Assembly: GCF_030160275.1 (NCBI RefSeq)
Contig: NZ_BSOA01000013.1
Span: forward strand, 62,001 to 126,000
DNA: 64,000 nt
Source of the DNA: Dyella flagellata
Lineage (GTDB): Bacteria; Pseudomonadota; Gammaproteobacteria; Xanthomonadales; Rhodanobacteraceae
Direction: 5' to 3'
The notes under the pieces were generated by a model that did not search any database, was not told the origin of the DNA, and saw nothing but the letters and a program-made list of their open reading frames with translations. Shown piece by piece: positions 54,062 through 61,854 of the stretch. Made by a program: the position numbers and the translations under genes. Position 1 is the first letter of the stretch. Every line of letters starts with the position of its first letter.

Positions 54062-54589
54062 TTACCAGCACCCCGTGGTAGATGGCGAGCGGGTGCCCGC
54101 CTGGTTGATCGAGAGCGTTCCACAGCTGTCTTTCAGCTGTAAGGAGCTCGTAGGGGTCGCCTGGACACTGTAGGCCGAAGTGCTGGGATTGGCTGGACCA
54201 AACGCGTAACTATAATTTTTCCCGGTCTGGCTGGGTGCTGCGCAATCGAGCGTTGGCAGCGTTGTCGCCACTGTTGCTCCCGAGGTAGAACTGGACGCGG
54301 GCATCTGGCCGTAGTTCAAGGTCGTGGTGTAAATCCGCTCCATGTAATTGGCATGCTCGGACAAGCATGCCTCCGCCGCCCTACGGTTGGTCTTGATCGT
54401 GTACTGCGTGTAGGCGGGAACGGCAATCGCAGCCAGTATCGCGACGATCGCCACCGAGATCATCAGTTCGACCAGGCTGAAACCCGCCTGCCTATCGCGG
54501 CGAATCCGCTTTTGCCCAAGCCGTGGGCGAACGACAAGCTTGCGGGCTTCCACATGGCCATTGGGTCGATTCATGATGCCGGGCCTCAT
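54062..54589 (-). CDS. pilE: Type IV pilin PilE family (minor pilin)
   Basis: A prepilin of up to 175 residues. The cleavage site is G|FSLVELMI with the conserved Glu5, followed by the hydrophobic helix. Two late Cys (DSCGTL, TGCW) can form the D-region disulfide. The predicted leader of 36 residues is long, so the start may be internal; the upstream ATG overlaps the pilY1 stop (ATGA). As the last gene of the fimT-pilV-pilW-pilX-pilY1 operon it fits the PilE-type minor pilin rather than the major PilA. Confidence 0.9.
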   Translation of the reverse strand: MRPGIMNRPNGHVEARKLVVRPRLGQKRIRRDRQAGFSLVELMISVAIVAILAAIAVPAYTQYTIKTNRRAAEACLSEHANYMERIYTTTLNYGQMPASSSTSGATVATTLPTLDCAAPSQTGKNYSYAFGPANPSTSAYSVQATPTSSLQLKDSCGTLSINQAGTRSPSTTGCW

Positions 54590-57500
54590 TGATTCACCAC
54601 TTCCTGCCAGGATACACGCGTCGTGGTTCCGGTCGAGCCAGTGGTCATCTGGTTGGATGTAGTGCCGTTATCGAAGCTATTGAGCATGTCGCCACCCACG
54701 AAGATCGGGTTGTTGGGCAGCGCACTGAAGCCCAAACCCGATGTCGGCATGGTCACGGTCTTGCCGTTGTAGGTGAACGTAGCGGTACCGCCGCTGCCCA
54801 TGAAGAATTGGGCAGATGGGTTGGTGCCGGTGAAGGGATCGACCGCCATCACCCAACCGCTGCCGGAAGGGTTGCAGATATCGGTAACCACCGGGATGCG
54901 CGTGGTGCCCAGCAGCAAATTGCCCTGGAACTGGTTGGGCGTGACCATGCGCTCGCCCTGGGCGACCAAGGCACCGTTGGTTCCCGTCGGCGCCTCCAGG
55001 TTCATGTACCAGCCGAGCTCGCCGCTCATGTCGCTCGGGGTCGGCATTGGCGTCACTACGCGCTCACCCAAGGTAGGGGGGCTAGCGGTGGGATCGCCGT
55101 TCAGCTGATAGATGATCGAGCGCTGCTTCAAATTGCTCACCGTTGCACTACTCGTCGGCGTGGAGGAGCCACCCGGCTGGGCAATCACACCGTACCAACT
55201 CTCTACTTGCTGGTTGCTGAGATCGCTGCTGCTGAGGTACTGACCGGTGCCGAAGAACACCCACACGTTGCCCGTGGTGGGATCCTCGCCCGCCAACATG
55301 CCGGCCGTGATCGGTTGCGGATTGCTGCTGGTATCCAGCGGGGTGGAGAAAACGACAGTTCCGGTCGTGCTCACGCCGCCTAAAGTGCTCGGATCGGTAT
55401 TGTAGTTATTGCCTTGTGCGCTACCCAGCGGGAACCGCCACACCTGTCCCTGTAGATCGCCCGCGTAGGCCTCGGTACTGACACCATTGCCCGCAACATC
55501 CATCCAGGTTACCGGTGCGGCGAGGCCATTGGCCGCGGTGGAGATGCGGTTGGTGGTCGTGTGTACGCTGAGCGTACCGGTGGCCAGGTCAAATTCCAGC
55601 AAGGCCGCCGAGCCGGCGGTGCTGTTGTAACCGTTGCCGATCAACACCTGCCAGTCGGAATTGGTACCGTCCTGCACTTTGGCGATCACCGGCTTACCTA
55701 CCATCTGGCCAATGTAGTTGCTGTTGGTCAGTCCGTCGCCGGCGGAACGCTCCCATAGAGGCTTGATGTTGCTGGGATCGGTAATGTCCAGCGCATAGAC
55801 GGCTTTGGCCGGGCCACGGCCGGTGGTGCCCACCAGGATGGTATGCCAGCTATAGCCATTGTCTGCCGTGAGCCCGGGCAAATAGGCGTCGGCGATGGTC
55901 AACTCACCGTCGTTGAAGTACTGATGCGGCAAGGTGGTATTACCGTAGGAGGGATCCGACAGGCTCGCCAGATTGGCTCCCGTATTGGTCGTGCCGCCCG
56001 CCGCGATCACTGCACCGGGCAGGTAGGCATACACTTCAGTTCCGTTGCTGGCGTCAAAGGCATGCAGCATGCCGTCGTTGGCCGCTACGAACACCAAGGG
56101 CTTGCGCGCGGAAACAGCATTGGTCACGGCGGCGCCGCTGCTGTCGGCCGTACTTTGAGCCCAGGCCAGGAACGAATTGTCGCCGCTGCTCGCGGAGTTG
56201 GCGATGCCGGTAAATGCCTGGTTCTCGAACTCGTTCAGATTGGGAGCACCGGAATACACCGGTTGCGAGTCCACGATGTCGCCTAGCGCGGTATTGCGAT
56301 CGCGATAGTTGCCGTTGTTTTTCTGCTCCAGCGTGGTATCGCCACGCAGGTAGTTCACCATCGTTACCTGTGCTGCTGTCGTGCTGCCCAGCGCGGCGAG
56401 CTGTGTGCTGGACAAAGCGGGCGGCGCACCGGAGGAAGAGTTCTTGAACGCCACGAACGAACCGCTGCTCCCCGACGAGGCCGACGGCACGTAGGTAACG
56501 ATGTTGCGATTGGGATAGGTGACGATGCCATTGCTGTCGTCCATCTGCGCGGCCGCACTCCATGTTGGCGTGGTGGCGATCGCGCCGGTGGTGGAATCGA
56601 TCGCCAGCGCCTTCAGGTCGCCGGTCCACTTGACCGTGTAGTAATTCGCCTGATAAGCCACCGTGCCGTTGGTGAGCTGGGTGGAGTTGGCCGCCAGGCT
56701 GGCGCCGGTACCCGCGCGCTCGGAGGCACGTTGTATGGCATCGGTCAAACCACTAATAAACGTTGCCGGGCTGGTCGCGGAATAGAAGCCGCCGTGCCCG
56801 TTCACGCCCGCATGTTCCAGGTCGGCAATGTTGTAGATCGAGTTCGACGCAGGCGCAGGCCAGCTGAAGTTGCTGAGCGTAAGCTTACCGTTGGCAGCAC
56901 TGAAGACGTCGCTGACAGTGGGTGGCGAATCGCCATTGGATGCCGTGCCGGTAATACCCGACGGGGTGAAGCCCAAGCCCATGGTAAAGGTGGTCATGTG
57001 CTGCCAGAACGCTGGATCTTCCGCGTTGGTCGGCACTTCGTTGGGAAAGGACGTGCTGTTTTGCAGGTCGTTTTCCCAGTAATACATGGCTACGTCGGCG
57101 AGAGACGCGCCACCATCGCTCGGCGCGCCACCGGAGTAAGGCGCTGCGGGCGAGCTGCCGGGTGTGCTTGGCCACGTCAGGCCATTGGGCCCGTTCACCG
57201 TCGGCCAGGCCGCGCTACTGGCGCCGTTCTCGGCCGACGACGAGTAACTGTCGTTCCAGAAACCATCGGTAGTCAAAATGGTGTAGGACTGCCGGCAGGC
57301 GATACTGCTCGGTTGGTTGGTCGTCCCATAGCCGGGATCGGATGACATCGTCGTCCAAGGCTGCGAAGTCTGGTAGTACTGCCCCACCCGATCCAATGCC
57401 GTGCGCAAGGGTGTACCGCCACCCGCATTCTCGCCAAGGATCCAGGTCCAGAACGCGGCCTTCTGGGTCCCGCTGGAACCATCGCCGAACGGCTGGTCCT

Positions 57501-58686
57501 CGGCCAGGGCATTCTGGGCGTTGCCTTCTCCATTGCCGGAATCGTCGAATGGATACTGCAGTGTTGGAAGGCCAGCGGTGTTGTTGCCGTTGATCGAGCC
57601 GAAGCCCACTCGGAACGACTTGTCCACGGTGGAAAAGGCCGCCATCAGGCCGCTCTTGGCCATCAGGATGCGGGTGTGGTAGTAGGAGTACCAGTTGGCG
57701 ACGTTCTGCTGGGTGGCGGCGGTTTCGTCGCAGTTGCTCGATGTCATGCCAGCCGAGGCGGCCAGTTCGCAAGTACCGTTGAGGCCTACGTAGTGACTCG
57801 TGTAGGTGCCATCTGAGTTTTGCACCGTATAGGTAAAGAACGAATACGTGCTCGTCGTCTGTGGCACGCACATGTTCGTGCTCGTATCCAAGGTATCCGA
57901 ACCATTGCAGTACGGCGACGAAGTCGCGTACGCCGGATCCGGCGTGCACATGAAGGTCGTGGAGTTGTAGGTGTCTGTTCCCTGACAGGTAGGAGACCTG
58001 GTTCTATTTCTGCTATTGACGCAGAGGCCCGCATTCCTGCCGGTGGTTTGCAGCGAGTAGCCCCACGGGCAAGTCGGTGCATAGGGCTGCTCCTGACACT
58101 GCCCACTCTGAAGCGTAGATCCGGATGGACAAAGCGGCGTGTAAGGTGTGCCAGACGAAGTGACAGTAAAGGATTGCGAATAGCCGATATTGCTCGGCGG
58201 GCAGAACGCGTTGGCCGCGTAGCAAGTGTTGTTGTTACTCGAATCTTTCGAACCATTGTAGTTCGACAGATTTACTGTGCCGGTACTGTGATTGAAACCG
58301 TCGACCCATGCGGCGGTAAAGCTCGGCGCGGGATACAGGGAGCCATTGACCTGTTGCGGCGGGGCATAAGTGATATTCGGGTTGTAGTAAGCGCCATTGA
58401 TGCTGGAACTGGTCAGCTCGGCCGCGGTAGGGTTACCCGGATTCGCGCCGATATATCCATAGTCGGGCATGACGTCCCAGTTCATCGAACCCGAATCGTC
58501 GAGCATCAGAGTCACGTTGGGTGGAATCGTCGGCTGCAAGGTCACCGGCTGCTGGTCCACGGGCACCGTGGTGGTGGCCGCCGCTGGCGTGTAGCTAGCG
58601 CCAATTGTCCAGACAGCCAGCACCGTACCCAGCAACCGGCACGCTGCGGCACCCAGACGGCGAACTGCTTGTAGCTTCGTGTTCAT
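54586..58686 (-). CDS. pilY1: PilY1 pilus tip adhesin/assembly protein
   Basis: A 1366-residue exported protein. After the signal peptide comes a von Willebrand A-like domain with MIDAS residues (DDSGSMNW), followed by long, low-complexity Ser/Thr/Gly-rich sequence, and a C-terminal beta-propeller (KPLVFVAANDGMLHAFDASNGTEVYAYLP, IGNGYNSTAGSAALLEFD) with a likely calcium-binding loop. PilY1 promotes pilus extension and surface sensing. I start it at ATG 58686 with AGGG upstream; a GTG lies one codon before. Central Cys-rich segments (WGYSLQT, NSRNRTRSPTCQG) are probably strain-variable. Confidence 0.94.
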   Translation of the reverse strand: MNTKLQAVRRLGAAACRLLGTVLAVWTIGASYTPAAATTTVPVDQQPVTLQPTIPPNVTLMLDDSGSMNWDVMPDYGYIGANPGNPTAAELTSSSINGAYYNPNITYAPPQQVNGSLYPAPSFTAAWVDGFNHSTGTVNLSNYNGSKDSSNNNTCYAANAFCPPSNIGYSQSFTVTSSGTPYTPLCPSGSTLQSGQCQEQPYAPTCPWGYSLQTTGRNAGLCVNSRNRTRSPTCQGTDTYNSTTFMCTPDPAYATSSPYCNGSDTLDTSTNMCVPQTTSTYSFFTYTVQNSDGTYTSHYVGLNGTCELAASAGMTSSNCDETAATQQNVANWYSYYHTRILMAKSGLMAAFSTVDKSFRVGFGSINGNNTAGLPTLQYPFDDSGNGEGNAQNALAEDQPFGDGSSGTQKAAFWTWILGENAGGGTPLRTALDRVGQYYQTSQPWTTMSSDPGYGTTNQPSSIACRQSYTILTTDGFWNDSYSSSAENGASSAAWPTVNGPNGLTWPSTPGSSPAAPYSGGAPSDGGASLADVAMYYWENDLQNSTSFPNEVPTNAEDPAFWQHMTTFTMGLGFTPSGITGTASNGDSPPTVSDVFSAANGKLTLSNFSWPAPASNSIYNIADLEHAGVNGHGGFYSATSPATFISGLTDAIQRASERAGTGASLAANSTQLTNGTVAYQANYYTVKWTGDLKALAIDSTTGAIATTPTWSAAAQMDDSNGIVTYPNRNIVTYVPSASSGSSGSFVAFKNSSSGAPPALSSTQLAALGSTTAAQVTMVNYLRGDTTLEQKNNGNYRDRNTALGDIVDSQPVYSGAPNLNEFENQAFTGIANSASSGDNSFLAWAQSTADSSGAAVTNAVSARKPLVFVAANDGMLHAFDASNGTEVYAYLPGAVIAAGGTTNTGANLASLSDPSYGNTTLPHQYFNDGELTIADAYLPGLTADNGYSWHTILVGTTGRGPAKAVYALDITDPSNIKPLWERSAGDGLTNSNYIGQMVGKPVIAKVQDGTNSDWQVLIGNGYNSTAGSAALLEFDLATGTLSVHTTTNRISTAANGLAAPVTWMDVAGNGVSTEAYAGDLQGQVWRFPLGSAQGNNYNTDPSTLGGVSTTGTVVFSTPLDTSSNPQPITAGMLAGEDPTTGNVWVFFGTGQYLSSSDLSNQQVESWYGVIAQPGGSSTPTSSATVSNLKQRSIIYQLNGDPTASPPTLGERVVTPMPTPSDMSGELGWYMNLEAPTGTNGALVAQGERMVTPNQFQGNLLLGTTRIPVVTDICNPSGSGWVMAVDPFTGTNPSAQFFMGSGGTATFTYNGKTVTMPTSGLGFSALPNNPIFVGGDMLNSFDNGTTSNQMTTGSTGTTTRVSWQEVVNQ

Positions 58687-58754
58687 CACGGTTTAACCCT
58701 GAAATTGGACAGCTCGTCGCAACCCCGCGACATGCATGGATCGAGTGCGCCCGA

Positions 58755-59360
58755 TCAGCTTTGCTTGACCACCACTTGTAGCGTCACCACGGCACGGTCG
58801 CCCACTACGGCAGGGTCGCCGCTGCGCGCGGTAATGCGGTAATACACATTCGTGCCCGAACCGCCCTGCACGCCATAGTTGCGCGAGTTGGCGGTATTGC
58901 CGAAGCCGGTGCTGGTTTTCTGGTCGACCCAGTTGCCCATATTCTCCACCACGTACTGCGGTTGGCTGGCAGCCGCCGCGCTGGCGGTGTAGTCGCCGGT
59001 TGCCGTCCCTTTGGACACCGTGTGGATAGCGCTTGACGGCAGCGTCGAATCGTTGAAGGGATTGGGCAAGCAGGTGATGCCGCCGGCCTGGCAGTTGTGC
59101 CAAATGATCGATGGCGTGGTGGCAACCAGCGCGGTCGCCGCACGGACCGCCGCCTCAGCGCTTTGAAACGCCACCTGGCGATCGTAGAGGTTGGACGCCA
59201 TCCGCTGCTGCATGATCGTTCCACGCACGGCGGCCAGTCCGACCATGGTGATCAGCAGCAGCAGGATCAATGCCACTACCAATGCAATGCCTCGCTGGGC
59301 GCGGGCTCCGATTGAAGGAACGCGAACCGGCGATCGACGATAACCATTTGGCGCTTTCAT
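58755..59360 (-). CDS. pilX: Minor pilin assembly protein PilX
   Basis: A 201-residue protein with an N-terminal prepilin-like segment of the PilX type: QRGIALVVALILLLLITMVGLAAVRGTI, where the residue after Gly is Ile and the Glu5 position is not Glu, typical of PilX/GspK-like tip pilins. The rest includes MASNLYDRQVAFQSAEAAVRAA. The ATG at 59360 lies next to the pilW stop; the open frame extends 21 codons further upstream. Confidence 0.9.
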   Translation of the reverse strand: MKAPNGYRRSPVRVPSIGARAQRGIALVVALILLLLITMVGLAAVRGTIMQQRMASNLYDRQVAFQSAEAAVRAATALVATTPSIIWHNCQAGGITCLPNPFNDSTLPSSAIHTVSKGTATGDYTASAAAASQPQYVVENMGNWVDQKTSTGFGNTANSRNYGVQGGSGTNVYYRITARSGDPAVVGDRAVVTLQVVVKQS

Positions 59361-59361
59361 A

Positions 59362-60408
59362 TCATTGCACTCGGGTGCGCACGGTGGTGGTAGAAGTGAA
59401 AGTTCGGGTAAGCGCGGTGCCATTCACGCCGGCGCGCGCATAGGTGCTGTTCACGATCAGTTTGATTTGCGCAGCGTTCACCGTCGCCCAGCCGGTGCTG
59501 GGTATGCTGGCGGCGTTAACGAAGCTGGTGCTTGACGGCAGCAGATACTGAATTTTCATATTGACGACATTGCGCACCATTTCCTGCGGTGTTGACGTCA
59601 TGCCACTGGCACCGGGACTTACACTAAGCCGATACAGTGAATTGCCGCCCACAGGATTCGTGCCGATATACCAGACCGCTGAAGTGAGCACGGCGACCCG
59701 CGAATTGGGCGGAAACGCGTAGCCGTTACCGACTGGATTACTGCAGGAGGTCGGGTAGCCTAAGCCCTTCGAGCAGTTGCCCGGACTGGCGTTGCCACCT
59801 GAATCGTGGACGACGTTATCGTCGCTGTTGTACTTGGTGATCTGCAGGATCGCAGCATGATCGAAATCGCAGATCATGATCAGATCACCCGTCGTCAAGT
59901 CGGTGGTGGCGGCGTTGATCTTGAAGCTGGCATTGCTCGTCGAAGGCGTATGTGCAATGGTGATATCGCTATTGGCGGTACTGATCACGTGCACCGAACT
60001 CATGCCGGCCACCGGCTTGCCCGTGCTGAGGCCGCTCAACGCCGGGTCCGCAGTGGCATCGTCATAACCGATCAGCGCATCGTTCCAGTCGGCGTACCAC
60101 GGGTCCGGCGGATTAATGACATTGGCGACACGCCCGCTACTGGTGTCGCAGCCGGTGTTGCCGGCATCGCGTATATCGCGGGAAAGCAATTCGAACGCGG
60201 TGCGCGAACCGTCCTCCACGTCACCCAATGCTTCATTGGTGCGATAGGTCTGTTGACCGGCCAGGAATACGCTGATCACCCCGCCGATGACGATAAGACC
60301 AAGCAGCATCGCTACCATCATTTCGATCAGGGTGAAGCCATGCACGCGTTGCGTGAAGCGCGTTGCGCCGTGCCGTAGCCTGCTGCGTGTCATCGGATGC
60401 TTGCTCAT
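59362..60408 (-). CDS. pilW: Minor pilin PilW
   Basis: A 348-residue minor pilin. The prepilin site is HG|FTLIEMMVAMLLG with Glu5. It is long for a pilin, as PilW proteins are. VFLAGQQTYRTNEALGDVEDGSRTAFELLSRDIRDAG is the conserved region downstream of the helix. The start overlaps the pilV stop as ATGA. It takes part in the priming complex at the pilus tip. Confidence 0.93.
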   Translation of the reverse strand: MSKHPMTRSRLRHGATRFTQRVHGFTLIEMMVAMLLGLIVIGGVISVFLAGQQTYRTNEALGDVEDGSRTAFELLSRDIRDAGNTGCDTSSGRVANVINPPDPWYADWNDALIGYDDATADPALSGLSTGKPVAGMSSVHVISTANSDITIAHTPSTSNASFKINAATTDLTTGDLIMICDFDHAAILQITKYNSDDNVVHDSGGNASPGNCSKGLGYPTSCSNPVGNGYAFPPNSRVAVLTSAVWYIGTNPVGGNSLYRLSVSPGASGMTSTPQEMVRNVVNMKIQYLLPSSTSFVNAASIPSTGWATVNAAQIKLIVNSTYARAGVNGTALTRTFTSTTTVRTRVQ

Positions 60409-60902
60409 AGCAAAGCCTGCGTAACGAAGGTCTGGCTGCTGGCGGAAGAACCAGCATCACCAGCGCGGCTGTCATCGAACTGAATGATCACTTTGCACAG
60501 CGAGGTCTGTGTACCGGCAGCTGCAGCACAGTTGATCGTACCAATGGTGGTGGCAGACTGGCCGAGGGGTTTAAGCTCTTGGCTGCACCACGCCGCGATT
60601 TGCGTTTGCGCCAGGGTACTGTTGGTCGTTGGACAGGCATTCCCTTTGTAGGTGCCGTTATAGTTCGCGGCGTTGGTACGGTCCGCGCGCATTGCATCGA
60701 GGATCGAATAGCTGGCGATCGTGGCCATGCTGCGCACCATCGCGCTGTTGTTGGTGGACAACGAACGCGCTTGCAACGCGGCAACCGCGAGGAAGCCGAT
60801 CGAAAGTACCAGTACGGCAATCATTACCTCGATCAGGCCAACGCCGGCCTGGTTCCGGCTACCGATTCGCGCGAATCGCTTTTGTCTTTGGCTAGGCGTC
60901 AT
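60405..60902 (-). CDS. pilV: Minor pilin PilV
   Basis: A 165-residue minor pilin with prepilin site AG|VGLIEVMIAVLVLSIG (Glu5 present) and the PilV-typical AVAALQARSLS continuation. The ATG at 60902 overlaps the fimT stop as ATGA, so fimT, pilV and pilW are translationally coupled in series; an ATG two codons upstream is possible. It belongs to the tip priming complex. Confidence 0.93.
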   Translation of the reverse strand: MTPSQRQKRFARIGSRNQAGVGLIEVMIAVLVLSIGFLAVAALQARSLSTNNSAMVRSMATIASYSILDAMRADRTNAANYNGTYKGNACPTTNSTLAQTQIAAWCSQELKPLGQSATTIGTINCAAAAGTQTSLCKVIIQFDDSRAGDAGSSASSQTFVTQALL

Positions 60903-61471
60903 GGACAAGTCGCCGTGGTCGTGGTGGTGGTGATGATCGATCCGGTCGCCATCTGGACCTTGATGTGGTTGTTGCTGCTGAGCGCGGCGCTGCAGATATC
61001 CGCCAACGCCGAAGTGGCGGTGTCGCTATAGGGCGTGGTTGAGCCGGGCGTATAACCCAGGCCATCGCCATGAAAGCGGATGGCAACGAAAGTGCCGGAT
61101 ATCTGCACCGGCATCTGCAGCTCCGGTGGAGCACCAAACACCGGCAATGCTTTGGCAGACGTCTGCTGCACAAACACTGCGCCACCGCTAGTACCGCAGG
61201 CCGTGCCGAGCGTGTCGGAGGTGTTGGTGGTCGCGCTATTGCTGCAAAACTGAGTGTAGGAGTTGTGCTTGATCGCCTCCATGCGCGCGGTATTGAGCCC
61301 GGCAACGAGTTCGTTGGCCGCGGTGGTCAGCCGGTTCGAATTGATCATGTCCTTGAAGTTGGGTACGGCGATCACCGCGAGGATGGCGACCACCGCCAGC
61401 GTGACCATCAGCTCGACCATGCTGAATCCCTTGACACACCTGACCGGCGCGCTTCGCAACGACACAAGCAT
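60899..61471 (-). CDS. fimT: FimT/GspH-type minor pilin
   Basis: A 190-residue prepilin: KG|FSMVELMVTLAVVAILAVI with Glu5, then the GspH/FimT domain (NELVAGLNTARMEAIKHN). FimT-type pilins in Lysobacterales bind DNA during natural transformation; this function cannot be confirmed from sequence alone. The C terminus has six consecutive Thr before ATCP, encoded mostly by ACC repeats, just before the overlap with pilV. First gene of the pilus operon. Confidence 0.9.
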   Translation of the reverse strand: MLVSLRSAPVRCVKGFSMVELMVTLAVVAILAVIAVPNFKDMINSNRLTTAANELVAGLNTARMEAIKHNSYTQFCSNSATTNTSDTLGTACGTSGGAVFVQQTSAKALPVFGAPPELQMPVQISGTFVAIRFHGDGLGYTPGSTTPYSDTATSALADICSAALSSNNHIKVQMATGSIITTTTTTATCP

Positions 61472-61854
61472 GAAATTCCCCCCGTACGTAGGTTTTAGTC
61501 TACGCAGGCATTTTGCGGCGGCCAGTCCCCGCCCCCCTTTAAGTAGGCGCTATCCGACAAGTGGCAGGGTTTTTCCGACGAGCGGACTAAAGGGGCGCCG
61601 ATGGCGTGAGGGCGGTCACGCATGGAATGTGTTGCTTGCACGGGTCTGCTGGCGCCCCGGTTCGTGATCGCCGGGATGGCGGTCCCGGCATGCTCCTTGA
61701 TCACCAAGCTGGGTTTGCAACCCAGCCTACGGGAGGCCCGGCCTGGGGGGATGGTCATCCCAGCCTGCGGGCCTGAGCAAAATCAATGGTTTCTTCTGCA
61801 CGTGAGGGAGCGGATAATCGTTGCCCTTTCTGGCCAGCTGTCACTCATTTAACG
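61472..61854. other. Divergent intergenic region with degenerate palindromic repeats
   Basis: The 383-nt spacer between fimT (minus) and rapA (plus) contains a run of degenerate copies of the dispersed palindrome at 61671-61770 (GGGATGGCGGTCCC, GCTGGGTTTGCAACCCAGCC, GGGATGGTCATCCCAGCC). No credible ORF is seen. Promoters of the pilus operon and rapA must lie on either side of the repeats. Confidence 0.6.
61671..61770. repeat. Dispersed palindromic repeat, three degenerate copies
   Basis: Three palindromes follow one another: near 61671-61687, near 61706-61730 and near 61744-61766. The second and third match the GGCTGGG/CCCAGCC family. The first is more diverged. Copies are close together, unlike the paired arrangement at 30.8 and 50.7 kb. 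Confidence 0.7.
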
